NCBI RefSeq assembly: GCF_024498135.1
Contig: NZ_JANHOH010000001.1
Span: forward strand, 1,674,001-1,738,000
Reading direction: 5' to 3'
From: Mucilaginibacter aquariorum
GTDB taxonomy: Bacteria > Bacteroidota > Bacteroidia > Sphingobacteriales > Sphingobacteriaceae
Length of the DNA stretch: 64,000 nucleotides
Positions within the stretch are counted from its first letter, which is position 1, and every line of letters starts with the position of its first letter. Under the pieces are notes generated by a model. It searched no databases. It worked only from the letters and a program-made list of their open reading frames with translations, and was not told the origin of the DNA. Below, piece by piece: positions 46,701 through 54,811 of the stretch. A program made the translations under genes and the position numbers.

Positions 46701-46826
46701 AGAATCTGTAACCGAACCAGAAATATTTGAGGCCGTTTGAGCGGCAGCCGACAGGCAACATACCAGCGATAACGTCAGTAGGAAAACATGCCTTCCCGTT
46801 AAAAAAAGTAAAACTCTTCTTTTCAT
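43734..46826 (-). CDS. SusC-type TonB-dependent receptor (rhamnose PUL)
   Basis: A 1030-residue outer-membrane importer. After a signal peptide (CLSAAAQ) it has a carboxypeptidase-like domain (GSVTDSLTTEPLVGVSI), the SusC box KEVVVLAYGSQRKADI, a plug with LKDAASTSVYGSRGANGV and a barrel ending in ISIGTRINF. There is no STN domain, so regulation is not through a sigma/anti-sigma pair; the AraC regulator at 49041 is the likely activator. It heads the operon SusC-SusD-GH39-rhaM, facing away from the GH43 gene across a 471-bp promoter region. Confidence 0.96.
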   Translation of the reverse strand: MKRRVLLFLTGRHVFLLTLSLVCCLSAAAQTASNISGSVTDSLTTEPLVGVSISVQGTTNGTQTDVRGRFNLSVNKGATLIFKYIGYTERRVVVGNEANIVLRMSASSQGLKEVVVLAYGSQRKADITAAVSQVDLSKSQGIPASNVGRLLQGQAPGVVAKQTSGQPGQELQVEIRGNSSLGANSDPLYVVDGFPVGTNVGNSLNSNDIESITILKDAASTSVYGSRGANGVVLITTKSGKKDGSKLTVTTNNGFANVPDSRRIHVLNGQQFAQFQKDVFSDKIRYFQNREPLESEIPLDFRFPEQTKVSTDWYKEILHQNAPFSDYNVSLTNGSEKSSSYIAIGYLNQNGSLINTGFNRVTARANLDGRPNKFLNFGLHLSGAYSWAKNSDAIAGGFGSNIVDQALLMDPREPVYNEDGSFNNYIGGHDNIFGFPNPVQRLQQELHKQYKSNVTANAYIDIKPFKDFSFRTNFNGMIDDMRNHDFTPSGVAGFNSAPPRQASGGEYFYNNLNYGMDNLLTYSPRFKDHKLEVTVGHIFQKNTLNTGNATGTKYPDDLVEYVSAANQRDGSSGMAAFTIESFLSRINYSYKDKYLFTAAFNREASSRFGSNNRWGNFPSASIGWRVSQESFFPKLTWLDDFKLRASYGITGNNNIGNYTSQANINTSNYVLGGTVVPGATIGSFPNTNLGWEQSKQLDIGLDLSILQGKINFTGEYYRKLTTNMLLGVEIPAVAGFGNIITNIGELENKGIELGINYRDKYGDVTFNTGFNISFNRNKVLSIDGDRNSLLTGAFYDGYNISEVGKPIGMFYGFKVLGIYQNQAQIDATPHNVNNIPGTYQYFDGNGDGVISYDTQDMVVIGNPNPKFTWGWNWNVGYKRFDLSMLLNGSYGGQIYRAVDMNLANIDGVFNVLADVQNRWRSEQNPGAGKWPGSNTYYFTREANSVYVYSGNYMWIKNITLGYTIPRIKNIFDAKVFVSVDNAFLFTKYPGNNPEVNAARTNNGNDVISPGRDGESYPVPRTISIGTRINF

Positions 46827-47297
46827 AATTTTTGTAGTTTATTGTTAGTTATTTTAGAGGTATTAAATAGGTTTATAGGAAAATTCTTATACCATAGGCA
46901 CAATAATTATTTCGTTATCAGAATGTTATTAAGCATTACCACACCGGGTACAGGATGCTTTGGTTAAAATTGGTTTTTCAAAAGTATTTGAATACCACCT
47001 GCCCGGAAATACAGGTTTTGACATTTGCTTTATATATTTTGGCAATTTTTAATTAACTGTAATACAGAGTGTTAAAATCACACATATGGCTTCGTTCAAT
47101 AATTTTATAATTGGGATTGACATGATTTGTCTGCAGGGCGCGGTTCTTAAGAAATTGAAGCCATAAATACAAGAATGTCATAAAACACATCCTATTTATC
47201 AAATGAGATAAAGGCTAATTTTGATAACTTGCTGAAATTAGCGGGGATAAAACCATTTACAAACCGGCGGATCCGTGCCATTTTAAATTCGTAAACA
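46827..47297. other. Divergent promoter region between SusC and GH43
   Basis: A 471-bp gene-free AT-rich region separating the SusC operon (minus) from the GH43 gene (plus). It contains one TTTTG double site at 47016-47045. No other structure was recognised. Confidence 0.5.
47016..47045 (+). promoter_or_regulatory. AraC-type direct repeat, 21-bp spacing (SusC/GH43 promoter)
   Basis: TTTTGACAT (47016-47024) and TTTTGGCAA (47037-47045) repeat at 21 bp. It is placed to serve both the SusC operon (about 190 bp away) and the GH43 gene. It matches the pairs at 40279 and 48889. Confidence 0.5.
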
Positions 47298-48869
47298 ATG
47301 AAATTCAGCAGGATATTTTTGCCCCAGATATTTATATGCTTAATCCTTTCTTTTGTGGCATCATTTGTTCCAGGTGTGGCAATAGCTCAAAACAACCAGG
47401 GATCTTCCGCGCTTGTTATTACCAATTTTGATAACCACGGAAACCAGGCGATCCGCTATAGTACAGTGGGCGATGCCATTGATGCACACGACGGAGAGAT
47501 CGCGTTATTTAACAACACTTATTATTTGTATGGCACCAGTTATGATTGCGGCTTTGAGTGGGGTAATAAAAATGCGCCCTTTTGCGGGTTTAAAGTTTAT
47601 TCATCAAAAGATATGCTTAACTGGACAGACAGGGGTTACCTTTTTGACGCAACAACCAAGGTTTGGCAAACACGATGCAACGGCAATACTTATGGATGCT
47701 TTCGCCCCCATGTGGTTTATAATAAACAAACCCACCTGTATGTATTATGGATAAACGTTTATGATAATGTATCTGGCTACCGTGTATTTACAAGCAAAAC
47801 ACCGGTAGGCCCCTTTGTAGAAGTTGCAGAACCAAAACTGGCTATTAATGCGGGTGCGCCAGCCGGCGGCTTAAACAACGGCGATCATGATACTTTTATT
47901 GATGATGACGGAACAGCTTACCTGGCGTACACCGACTGGCGTACAAAAGGAACCATTGTAATTGAAAAACTAAGCGCTGATTATTTAACAGGTACCGGTG
48001 AGTTTGTTAAATCGGTTACTAATGGGCAAACAGAGGCACCCGGCATGTTTAAAAGGAATGGCATTTATTATGTGGTTTATTCTGACCCTAACTGCGGGTA
48101 TTGTTCAGGAACCGGCGCATCGTATAAAACAGCCAGATCGCCTTTGGGGCCATGGAGTGAAGGAAAAAAGATCAGCGACAATTCTTGCGGTGGCCAGCCC
48201 TCTTTTGTTTCAACAATAAAGCTTGGCTCGGGCACTGTCTATCTTTTCGGCAGCGACCTTTGGAATAATGCCGCCAAAAACGAGGCGCTCGCCAATTATT
48301 ACTGGGCCCCGCTCTCATTTAACGCTGATGGTTCTATAATCCCTATGACCTGCGACCAGCCTTTTAAAGTTTTGGGTAGCAAGGTTACAAGGCTACCATC
48401 CGCAAGCGGCAAATACAGCTTTAAAGGTTTATGCGATATTAATAATGGAGTACAGCGGTCGCAATTGTTTATTGCAAAACAAAGTGGTATGCTTAAGACA
48501 GTTTATATAAACTCATTCAAAACAGGCTCTCCGGATGCGGACCTGCAGGTAGACATCTATCTTTCAGATACCGCTGGACGGCCAAAGGGTAAGGCATTAG
48601 CTACCAATACTATTCTCAAAGGAGCAATAGGCTGGTCGGCTAAACGCCAGGTTATACATCCGGGTATCCGTTTAAAAAAGGGAACAGTTTACAGCATTGT
48701 GCTGCATTCTTCAACGACAGTTGGCTGTTATGGCTTTACTTACAGTAGCGACGAGGCCAATGATCCAAAATTACAGTTCGGTAAATTACAGGGGGATTCA
48801 TTCACCCCCGAAAACAACAAACAACTTAATTTCGACCTTATAATTACTCCGGATAAGGGCCGGAAGTAA
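47298..48869 (+). CDS. Secreted GH43-family glycoside hydrolase with C-terminal sandwich domain
   Basis: A 523-residue protein with a signal peptide (VPGVAIAQN). The propeller part (about 45-350) carries VGDAIDAHDGEIALFNNTYYLYGTS, with the first aspartate in DAHDGE, the central FIDDDGTAYLAYTDW and the glutamate in GQTEAPGMFKRNGIYYVVYS. These fit GH43 subgroups that act on galactans or arabinans. The last 140 residues (from RSQLFIAKQSGMLKTVYINSF) form a separate beta-rich domain, possibly carbohydrate-binding. It is divergent from SusC and close to the AraC gene, so it is probably part of the rhamnose-glycan regulon, for example trimming side chains of rhamnogalacturonan. Confidence 0.85.
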   Translation: MKFSRIFLPQIFICLILSFVASFVPGVAIAQNNQGSSALVITNFDNHGNQAIRYSTVGDAIDAHDGEIALFNNTYYLYGTSYDCGFEWGNKNAPFCGFKVYSSKDMLNWTDRGYLFDATTKVWQTRCNGNTYGCFRPHVVYNKQTHLYVLWINVYDNVSGYRVFTSKTPVGPFVEVAEPKLAINAGAPAGGLNNGDHDTFIDDDGTAYLAYTDWRTKGTIVIEKLSADYLTGTGEFVKSVTNGQTEAPGMFKRNGIYYVVYSDPNCGYCSGTGASYKTARSPLGPWSEGKKISDNSCGGQPSFVSTIKLGSGTVYLFGSDLWNNAAKNEALANYYWAPLSFNADGSIIPMTCDQPFKVLGSKVTRLPSASGKYSFKGLCDINNGVQRSQLFIAKQSGMLKTVYINSFKTGSPDADLQVDIYLSDTAGRPKGKALATNTILKGAIGWSAKRQVIHPGIRLKKGTVYSIVLHSSTTVGCYGFTYSSDEANDPKLQFGKLQGDSFTPENNKQLNFDLIITPDKGRK

Positions 48870-48888
48870 ATTTCTTAAGAAATCTACT

Positions 48889-48918
48889 TTTTGATATTTT
48901 ATTTGCACTTTTTGACAT
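48889..48918 (+). promoter_or_regulatory. AraC-type direct repeat, 21-bp spacing (upstream of araC-family gene)
   Basis: TTTTGATAT (48889-48897) and TTTTGACAT (48910-48918), each preceded by AC or C, repeat at exactly 21 bp in the 171-bp gap between GH43 and the AraC regulator. The two half-sites are the most alike of the three pairs, fitting autoregulation. Confidence 0.55.
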
Positions 48919-49040
48919 TAACCTTGATTGTGGGTAAATTGTTATTATTTTTAATACATATAAACCACTACTATCAGGTATCGTTACCCTTCTGAGCGGG
49001 TATTCCTTTACCAATTAACCGTTATAGTAGCATAAATAAA

Positions 49041-49928
49041 ATGATCAATTATTATAAATACCTGCCGGTAAGCCGCGAGGATGAGAGCTGGGGATTGTGC
49101 GTTTTAAATACCGGCTGTACCCATATAGAGGCTACGGGCTTATATCCTTTTAAAAACCACCCGGCCCACCATTACTTTAACTGGGACATAGGCCGGGTAT
49201 TGAACGAATATCAGATCATTTATATAACAAGAGGAAAAGGGATCTTTGAATCGGATAGCTGCAAACGGCGCGAGATCAAAGCAGGAACTATTATTATACT
49301 TTTCCCGGGAGAAAGGCACCGTTATAAGCCAGACAATGAAACAGGATGGGATGAATATTGGGTGGGTATAAAAGGCGATATTATTGATAACCTGGTACGG
49401 AAAAATTTTCTGAGGCCTGATAATCCGAGCATATATATCGGTTTCCATGAAGGGATATTCAGTTTGTTCAACAGTATTATCGAGGTAACTAAACGGGAAA
49501 ACACCGGCTATCAACCCCTTATTTCGGGCGCTGCGCTGCACCTAATGGGGAACTTTCATTTTATTTTCAAACAAAACGCGGTAGAATGCGAAGAAAAGGA
49601 AATGGTCATTAATAAAGCGAGGCTTTTATTTCGTTCTAATATAGCAAATGACTTTTCGCCCGAGCAGGCCGCCGAAGAGCTGCAGGTAGGTTATTCCTGG
49701 TTCAGAAAGGCATTTAAGAGCTATACCGGGCTTTCGCCAGGTCAATATTATATCCAGCTAAAGGTAGAACGCGCCAAAGAACTTTTGAATAACCCGGATA
49801 TCCCCATAAAACAAATTGCTTACGATCTGAGGTTTGACAGCTATTTTTATTTTTCTAAAATGTTTAAGGAAAAAACCGGTATGACACCAACCGATTATCG
49901 TAAAAGGGCTATGGGAGTTATCAACTAA
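49041..49928 (+). CDS. AraC-family transcriptional regulator
   Basis: A 295-residue cytoplasmic regulator. An N-terminal cupin-like sugar-binding domain (YQIIYITRGKGIFESDS, IKAGTIIILFPGERHRYKP) is followed by two helix-turn-helix motifs at the C-terminus (FSPEQAAEELQVGYSWFRKAFKSYTG and IPIKQIAYDLRFDSYFYFSKMF then KEKTGMTPTDYRK). The cupin and its location among rhamnosidase genes suggest rhamnose or a rhamnoside as ligand, as for RhaR/RhaS-type activators. The 21-bp-spaced TTTTG pairs are its candidate sites. Not assigned a gene name because orthology cannot be shown here. Confidence 0.93.
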   Translation: MINYYKYLPVSREDESWGLCVLNTGCTHIEATGLYPFKNHPAHHYFNWDIGRVLNEYQIIYITRGKGIFESDSCKRREIKAGTIIILFPGERHRYKPDNETGWDEYWVGIKGDIIDNLVRKNFLRPDNPSIYIGFHEGIFSLFNSIIEVTKRENTGYQPLISGAALHLMGNFHFIFKQNAVECEEKEMVINKARLLFRSNIANDFSPEQAAEELQVGYSWFRKAFKSYTGLSPGQYYIQLKVERAKELLNNPDIPIKQIAYDLRFDSYFYFSKMFKEKTGMTPTDYRKRAMGVIN

Positions 49929-50190
49929 ATTACCGGTAAACCATTTATGTATCGAATACAGATGGGCACAGTTATTTCAAACAAGAGGTTTATACTTGTT
50001 TATATAAACACGCCAATTAGCAAACCTATTATTAGAACCCCAATAGTTTACAGTTAGTTATTTAACTGATTTTCTATTAAAGTTCACAACCATTAATGTG
50101 CCCTTGTAAAAACATGTGCAGTCTGCTCAATGACGCGATTTTAGAAGTTTACTTTATAATCAATAATATACCATCCGAAACAACCTATTA

Positions 50191-52866
50191 ATGAAAAACC
50201 TTTATTTAACATTACTGATTTTAATTTCTACTTTAAGTTGCTTTGCGCAGCTGCAGGTTACGCACTTATTAACCGAAAACCAACAAAATCCGCTTAGTAT
50301 AGATATCGGTCAACCAAGGTTTAGTTGGCAGGTAAAAGCCGGAAACATAAAAAATGTATTGCAAACAGCTTACGAAATAAAAGTGCGAACTGCCGGCGAT
50401 AACAAACCTGTTTGGGCGAGCGGCAAAATTACTGATGCGCAATCGATATTTATACCCTACGAGGGTCCGGCGCTACGATCAGGCACGGCTTATGCCTGGC
50501 AGGTAAAAATCTGGGATAACCAGGGCCACGCCTCTGCCTGGAGCGAAAAAGCATTTTGGCGCATGGGCTTTTTATCACCAACAGATTGGAAAGCCACATG
50601 GATAGGGCCAGGCTATGCAGGCGATACTGTTAATAAGCCCAGCCCTATGCTACGTAAAAGCTTTTCCCTTGATAAAAATATAAAAAGCGCATTTGCTTAT
50701 ATAACAGCTCACGGGTTATACGAAGCACAAATAAATGGCGCAAAGATTGGCGATGCCTATTTAACCCCGGGCTGGACAAGCTATCATAAACGCCTGCAAT
50801 ACCAGGTTTATGATGTAACTAAAATGCTGGCAAAGGGCGCAAATGCCGTTGGCGCTACGTTGGGCAGCGGCTGGTACCGAAGCGTATTGGTATCAAGCCC
50901 AAATCATTACGGAAAGGATGTTGGGTTGTTGTTTCAGCTTGAGATAGAATATACAGATGGCTCTCATCAAACCATTGTATCTGACGGAAGCTGGAAATCA
51001 GCAACAGGTGAACTACGTTATGCCGAGATCTATAACGGAGCGACAATTGATTCCCGAATGGCACAAAAGGATTGGTCGAAAGCTGGTTTTAATGATGCGG
51101 ATTGGACCAATGTAAAAGTTCAAAATTACGATAAAGCAAACTTGATAGCTACTTACAACGAACCCGTTAAAAAACAGGAGACATTTAAGGCGTTAAAAGT
51201 AATTATAACCCCTAAAGGCGAAAAAGTAATAGACTTTGGGCAAAATTTAGTGGGCTGGGTACAGTTAAAAGCCAATGGTAAGGCAGGCGATTCAATAAAA
51301 CTATCACATACCGAAGTACTTGATAAAGAGGGTAACTTTTACACCGAGAACCTAAGGGGCGCAAAAGCTCAAAACATCTATATTCTTAATGGTAAAGGCA
51401 CCCAATATTTTGAACCCCAGTTTACCTGGCAGGGATTCAGATATATAAAAGTGGAAGGCGTCCACGGCGATTTAAACTTGGGCGATTTTACAGCAGTTGC
51501 TGTTTATTCATCTATGCCGGCAGCCGGCGAATTTGCTTGTTCAAACCCATTATTAAACCAATTACAGCACAATATACAATGGGGCCAAAAAGGAAACTTC
51601 CTGGATGTACCTACCGATTGCCCACAGCGTGACGAACGCCTGGGCTGGACAGGTGATGCGCAGGTGTTTTCGCGGACGGCATCTTTTAACATGAACGTGC
51701 ATAACTTTTTCACTAAATGGTTAAAGGATGTATCTGCAGATCAAAACAGTGATGGCAGCATACCGCATATTATTCCTGATGTATTCAAGCAAAACGATTC
51801 GGAAAATGGCGGCAGCACCGGATGGAGCGATGTGGCGACCGTTGTGCCCTGGAATATGTACCTGGCCTATGGCGACAAAAAATTATTACAAGAACAATAT
51901 CCGAGTATGAAAAAATGGGTTGATTATATGCAGCATCATGCCAAAAACGACCTTTGGAACACCGGCTGGCACTTTGGCGATTGGTTGTTTTACAGCGTAA
52001 TTAATGACCTTGACGGAACCTCGGCAATAACCAGCAAATATTTAATAGCGCAATGCTTTTATGCTTATTCGACCCAATTATTAATAAACGCTGCCACAGC
52101 ATTAGGTAATAAAGCCGATGCAGAAACCTATTCCCTTTTACTCGAAAGAATAAAAGCGGCTTACTTAAAAGAATATGTTACACCAAATGGGTTGATCTCA
52201 TCTGATACGCAAACCGCATACGCCCTTGCATTATCATTTGATATGTTGCCAGAAAACCTGCGTACACAGGCAGCTGCAAGGCTTGCCGGCAATATTACAA
52301 GGTACGGCAACCACCTATCTACCGGCTTTTTAGGTACCCCCTATTTATGCCATGCCTTAAGCCGTTTTGGGTATGCAGATGTTGCTTATAAGCTGTTATT
52401 GCAAGAAACCTATCCTTCCTGGTTATACCCTATAAAAATGGGGGCCACTACCATATGGGAAAGATGGGATGGCATAAAGCCTGATGGCACTTTTGAAACA
52501 CCTACCATGAACTCTTACAACCATTATGCTTATGGCGCCATAGGCGATTGGATGTACAGGGTAATATCGGGCATTGATACCGAGACAGATGGCCCGGGGT
52601 ACAAAAAGATAATTATTAAACCTACAATTGGCGGCAAGTTAACCTATGCCAATGCATCTTATGAGACCCCTTACGGCAAACTAACCTCTAACTGGAAAAT
52701 ACAAGACGATACCTTTTACCTGGATGTAGATGTACCTGCTAATACAACGGCGACAGTCTTCGTTCCTGATAATGAAGAGAAGGAGGGCTATAAAATAGAG
52801 AAGATTGGTTCGGGCAGTTACCACTTTACAAGCAAAACAATTAAACAGAAGCATAACGCCCGATAA
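50191..52866 (+). CDS. GH78-family alpha-L-rhamnosidase
   Basis: An 891-residue secreted enzyme with a signal peptide (LISTLSCFAQ). Domain order matches bacterial GH78: N-terminal fibronectin-like part (PLSIDIGQPRFSWQVK), rhamnosidase N domain (AFAYITAHGLYEAQINGAKIGD), concanavalin-like part, the six-hairpin barrel with DCPQRDERLGWTGDAQ (D476, D481/E482) and the base E757 in MGATTIWERWDG, and a C-terminal sandwich. It removes terminal alpha-L-rhamnose with inversion. It follows the AraC gene by 262 bp and complements the two GH106 enzymes. Confidence 0.96.
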   Translation: MKNLYLTLLILISTLSCFAQLQVTHLLTENQQNPLSIDIGQPRFSWQVKAGNIKNVLQTAYEIKVRTAGDNKPVWASGKITDAQSIFIPYEGPALRSGTAYAWQVKIWDNQGHASAWSEKAFWRMGFLSPTDWKATWIGPGYAGDTVNKPSPMLRKSFSLDKNIKSAFAYITAHGLYEAQINGAKIGDAYLTPGWTSYHKRLQYQVYDVTKMLAKGANAVGATLGSGWYRSVLVSSPNHYGKDVGLLFQLEIEYTDGSHQTIVSDGSWKSATGELRYAEIYNGATIDSRMAQKDWSKAGFNDADWTNVKVQNYDKANLIATYNEPVKKQETFKALKVIITPKGEKVIDFGQNLVGWVQLKANGKAGDSIKLSHTEVLDKEGNFYTENLRGAKAQNIYILNGKGTQYFEPQFTWQGFRYIKVEGVHGDLNLGDFTAVAVYSSMPAAGEFACSNPLLNQLQHNIQWGQKGNFLDVPTDCPQRDERLGWTGDAQVFSRTASFNMNVHNFFTKWLKDVSADQNSDGSIPHIIPDVFKQNDSENGGSTGWSDVATVVPWNMYLAYGDKKLLQEQYPSMKKWVDYMQHHAKNDLWNTGWHFGDWLFYSVINDLDGTSAITSKYLIAQCFYAYSTQLLINAATALGNKADAETYSLLLERIKAAYLKEYVTPNGLISSDTQTAYALALSFDMLPENLRTQAAARLAGNITRYGNHLSTGFLGTPYLCHALSRFGYADVAYKLLLQETYPSWLYPIKMGATTIWERWDGIKPDGTFETPTMNSYNHYAYGAIGDWMYRVISGIDTETDGPGYKKIIIKPTIGGKLTYANASYETPYGKLTSNWKIQDDTFYLDVDVPANTTATVFVPDNEEKEGYKIEKIGSGSYHFTSKTIKQKHNAR

Positions 52867-52894
52867 AAAGGGCGCTTGGGCGAACAAACATATT

Positions 52895-52936
52895 GATTCC
52901 GCTGTCCGACGTTTATCAACTTCAGACAGCGGAATC
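52895..52936 (+). terminator. Stem-loop downstream of the GH78 gene, probable terminator
   Basis: A perfect 12-bp stem (GATTCCGCTGTC, 52895-52906, paired with GACAGCGGAATC, 52925-52936) with an 18-nt loop, 29 bp after the GH78 stop, followed by TAAAGTTTTTG. The long stem and place favour transcription termination, although the T-run is delayed. Confidence 0.65.
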
Positions 52937-53110
52937 TAAAGTTTTTGATCCTAACAAATGCGTGAAGGTTAAACAGTGTTATCACATATGGTTTCACATT
53001 TATTATAGCTTTTTCTCATATTCTTTACAATCTTAAAAAATCATTGCTTAATAGTTAAAATACCGGTAGCTTAGGTTATATATTTTTATATATCACTTAA
53101 ACTTCTTGTC

Positions 53111-54205
53111 ATGAAAATATTAAAAGATTATGTTGTTGTAATACTATTTACTGCATCGTTAATGTCTTTATTCTCTTGCAAAAAAGACGCGGTAAACTCT
53201 AATAAAAATTCAAAAGTACAGTTGGGTACTACCACCCTCAGTAGTTTTACCGATCCGCTGGAAGTCTCTTTATATGCAGGTGTCGAAAATCATGAATATG
53301 GCAATTTAGATGGTCCTCGATTATTGGCTAAATTCGCCTCACCCAATGGTATCATATCAACGCCAACAGGAACTCTTTACATTACAGATACAGGGAATGG
53401 CAGTATTAGAAAGATTACGCCCGAAGGTATAGTAAGCACCATTCCATTTAAAAAACGGTTTGTTAACCCACATTCCCTGACCATGGCAATGGCAAGTGAT
53501 GGCTCGATATATTTTTATTTTCTTGAAATCGGCAAAGAAAGGCCCATCAGAGGACTTCAGCCTCATGACCGTAACGACTCTATATCTTGGCCAGCAGAAG
53601 TTTGCCATATAGTAGATGGCATAAAAATACCTTTTGTGTTTGCCAATCTTTTTGATTTTGCCACACTGGATAGAACAATGTATTTAGTTGACGCAGGAGC
53701 TCATACTATTATTAAACGTACAAGTGATGGTGTAGGAACTGTATTTGCGGGTGGAACTGCAGGATATAAAGATGATAATGGCACCAATGCGCAATTTAAT
53801 ACTCCTACAAACATAGCCGTAGATGCTGATGGCAATTTATATGTTACCGACGTTTTAAACTTTCGTATCAGGAAAATCACCCCTGATGGTACTGTTACTA
53901 CTATAGCAGGTTCAACTAAAGGTTTTACAGATGGCATTGGCAGCAGTGCTCAATTTACATCACTGGAAGATGTTATAGTTGCTAACAGTAACACTTTACT
54001 TGTAGCAGACGGCTATGCCGTACGCGCTATTGATTTAACTACCCATCAAGTAACAACCATTGCGGGTGGTGCAACACCGGGCTATGTTAATGGGCCGGCA
54101 CTTTCAGCCAGGTTTTCTGGTATCAGCCAAATTGCTGTGCATAACAACGATATTTATGTATCCGAAGAAGGTGCCAGATACATACGAAAAATATCACCCC
54201 TTTAA
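53111..54205 (+). CDS. NHL-repeat lipoprotein
   Basis: A 364-residue lipoprotein (lipobox SLFSC, Cys23). The mature part is a beta-propeller of NHL repeats: FASPNGIISTPTGTLYITDTG then NGSIRKITPEG, FNTPTNIAVDADGNLYVTD then VLNFRIRKITPDGTVTTIAG, and two or three more. NHL propellers bind proteins, RNA or glycans; in Bacteroidota PULs such lipoproteins are often of unknown role and may bind glycan at the surface. It has its own promoter region (244 bp) after the GH78 terminator and is convergent with the lutC gene. Confidence 0.88.
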   Translation: MKILKDYVVVILFTASLMSLFSCKKDAVNSNKNSKVQLGTTTLSSFTDPLEVSLYAGVENHEYGNLDGPRLLAKFASPNGIISTPTGTLYITDTGNGSIRKITPEGIVSTIPFKKRFVNPHSLTMAMASDGSIYFYFLEIGKERPIRGLQPHDRNDSISWPAEVCHIVDGIKIPFVFANLFDFATLDRTMYLVDAGAHTIIKRTSDGVGTVFAGGTAGYKDDNGTNAQFNTPTNIAVDADGNLYVTDVLNFRIRKITPDGTVTTIAGSTKGFTDGIGSSAQFTSLEDVIVANSNTLLVADGYAVRAIDLTTHQVTTIAGGATPGYVNGPALSARFSGISQIAVHNNDIYVSEEGARYIRKISPL

Positions 54206-54223
54206 GTTATAACCATACTCAAC

Positions 54224-54808
54224 CTAAGACCTCATAAGAAAAATTGTCATCGTTTTGGGGCCGTGCGCGCCCATTACAAGGGATTGTTCTATATCCGCCG
54301 TTTTTGAGGGCCCTGCAATAAAAGCACCAAAGCCATATGAATCGTTCCCTATCCGTTCATAGGCTTTGTGCATATTAGCAACAATATCTTTTATAGGCAG
54401 GGCAATCATCAGATGCTGACAAATAAAAGGCAAAACCCGGTTCCCCATCAACTCTTCTGTTAGCCATACGGCACCGTTTTCTGCAACGCCAAAGTGCGCT
54501 TTTAAAACAGCTATTTCTACATTTTGCAACGAATGTGGCGAAATATTGGTGCCAATATCTTCGTTATATTCCACCATGCCTATTGTGCTTATCACACGGT
54601 GATCTGCTGATGTGTTGCTCTTAATGTGCTGATGGATATCCGCCAAATTATCAACAACAAATACCACACTGCCGATAGCGGTGAGGGTATCGGCAAACTG
54701 GCTTGCCAAATCTTCCTGATCTTCCGCAGTAAAATGGGTGGCCGGCAATGGACTAAAAGCTGGCTGGTTTGCCGCTATGGCGTTAATTATCTGTTCGCGG
54801 TCTGTCAT
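54224..54808 (-). CDS. lutC: L-lactate utilization protein C (LUD domain)
   Basis: A 194-residue LutC/YkgG protein with one LUD domain: FADTLTAIGSVVFVVDN, STIGMVEYNEDIGTNISPHSL, GVAENGAVWLTEELMGNRVLPF and FGAFIAGPSKTADIEQSLVMGAHGPK. With LutA and LutB it forms a membrane-associated iron-sulfur complex that oxidises L-lactate to pyruvate. It is the last gene of the rhamnose catabolic operon, 3 bp after lutB. Confidence 0.93.
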   Translation of the reverse strand: MTDREQIINAIAANQPAFSPLPATHFTAEDQEDLASQFADTLTAIGSVVFVVDNLADIHQHIKSNTSADHRVISTIGMVEYNEDIGTNISPHSLQNVEIAVLKAHFGVAENGAVWLTEELMGNRVLPFICQHLMIALPIKDIVANMHKAYERIGNDSYGFGAFIAGPSKTADIEQSLVMGAHGPKTMTIFLMRS

Positions 54809-54811
54809 TGC

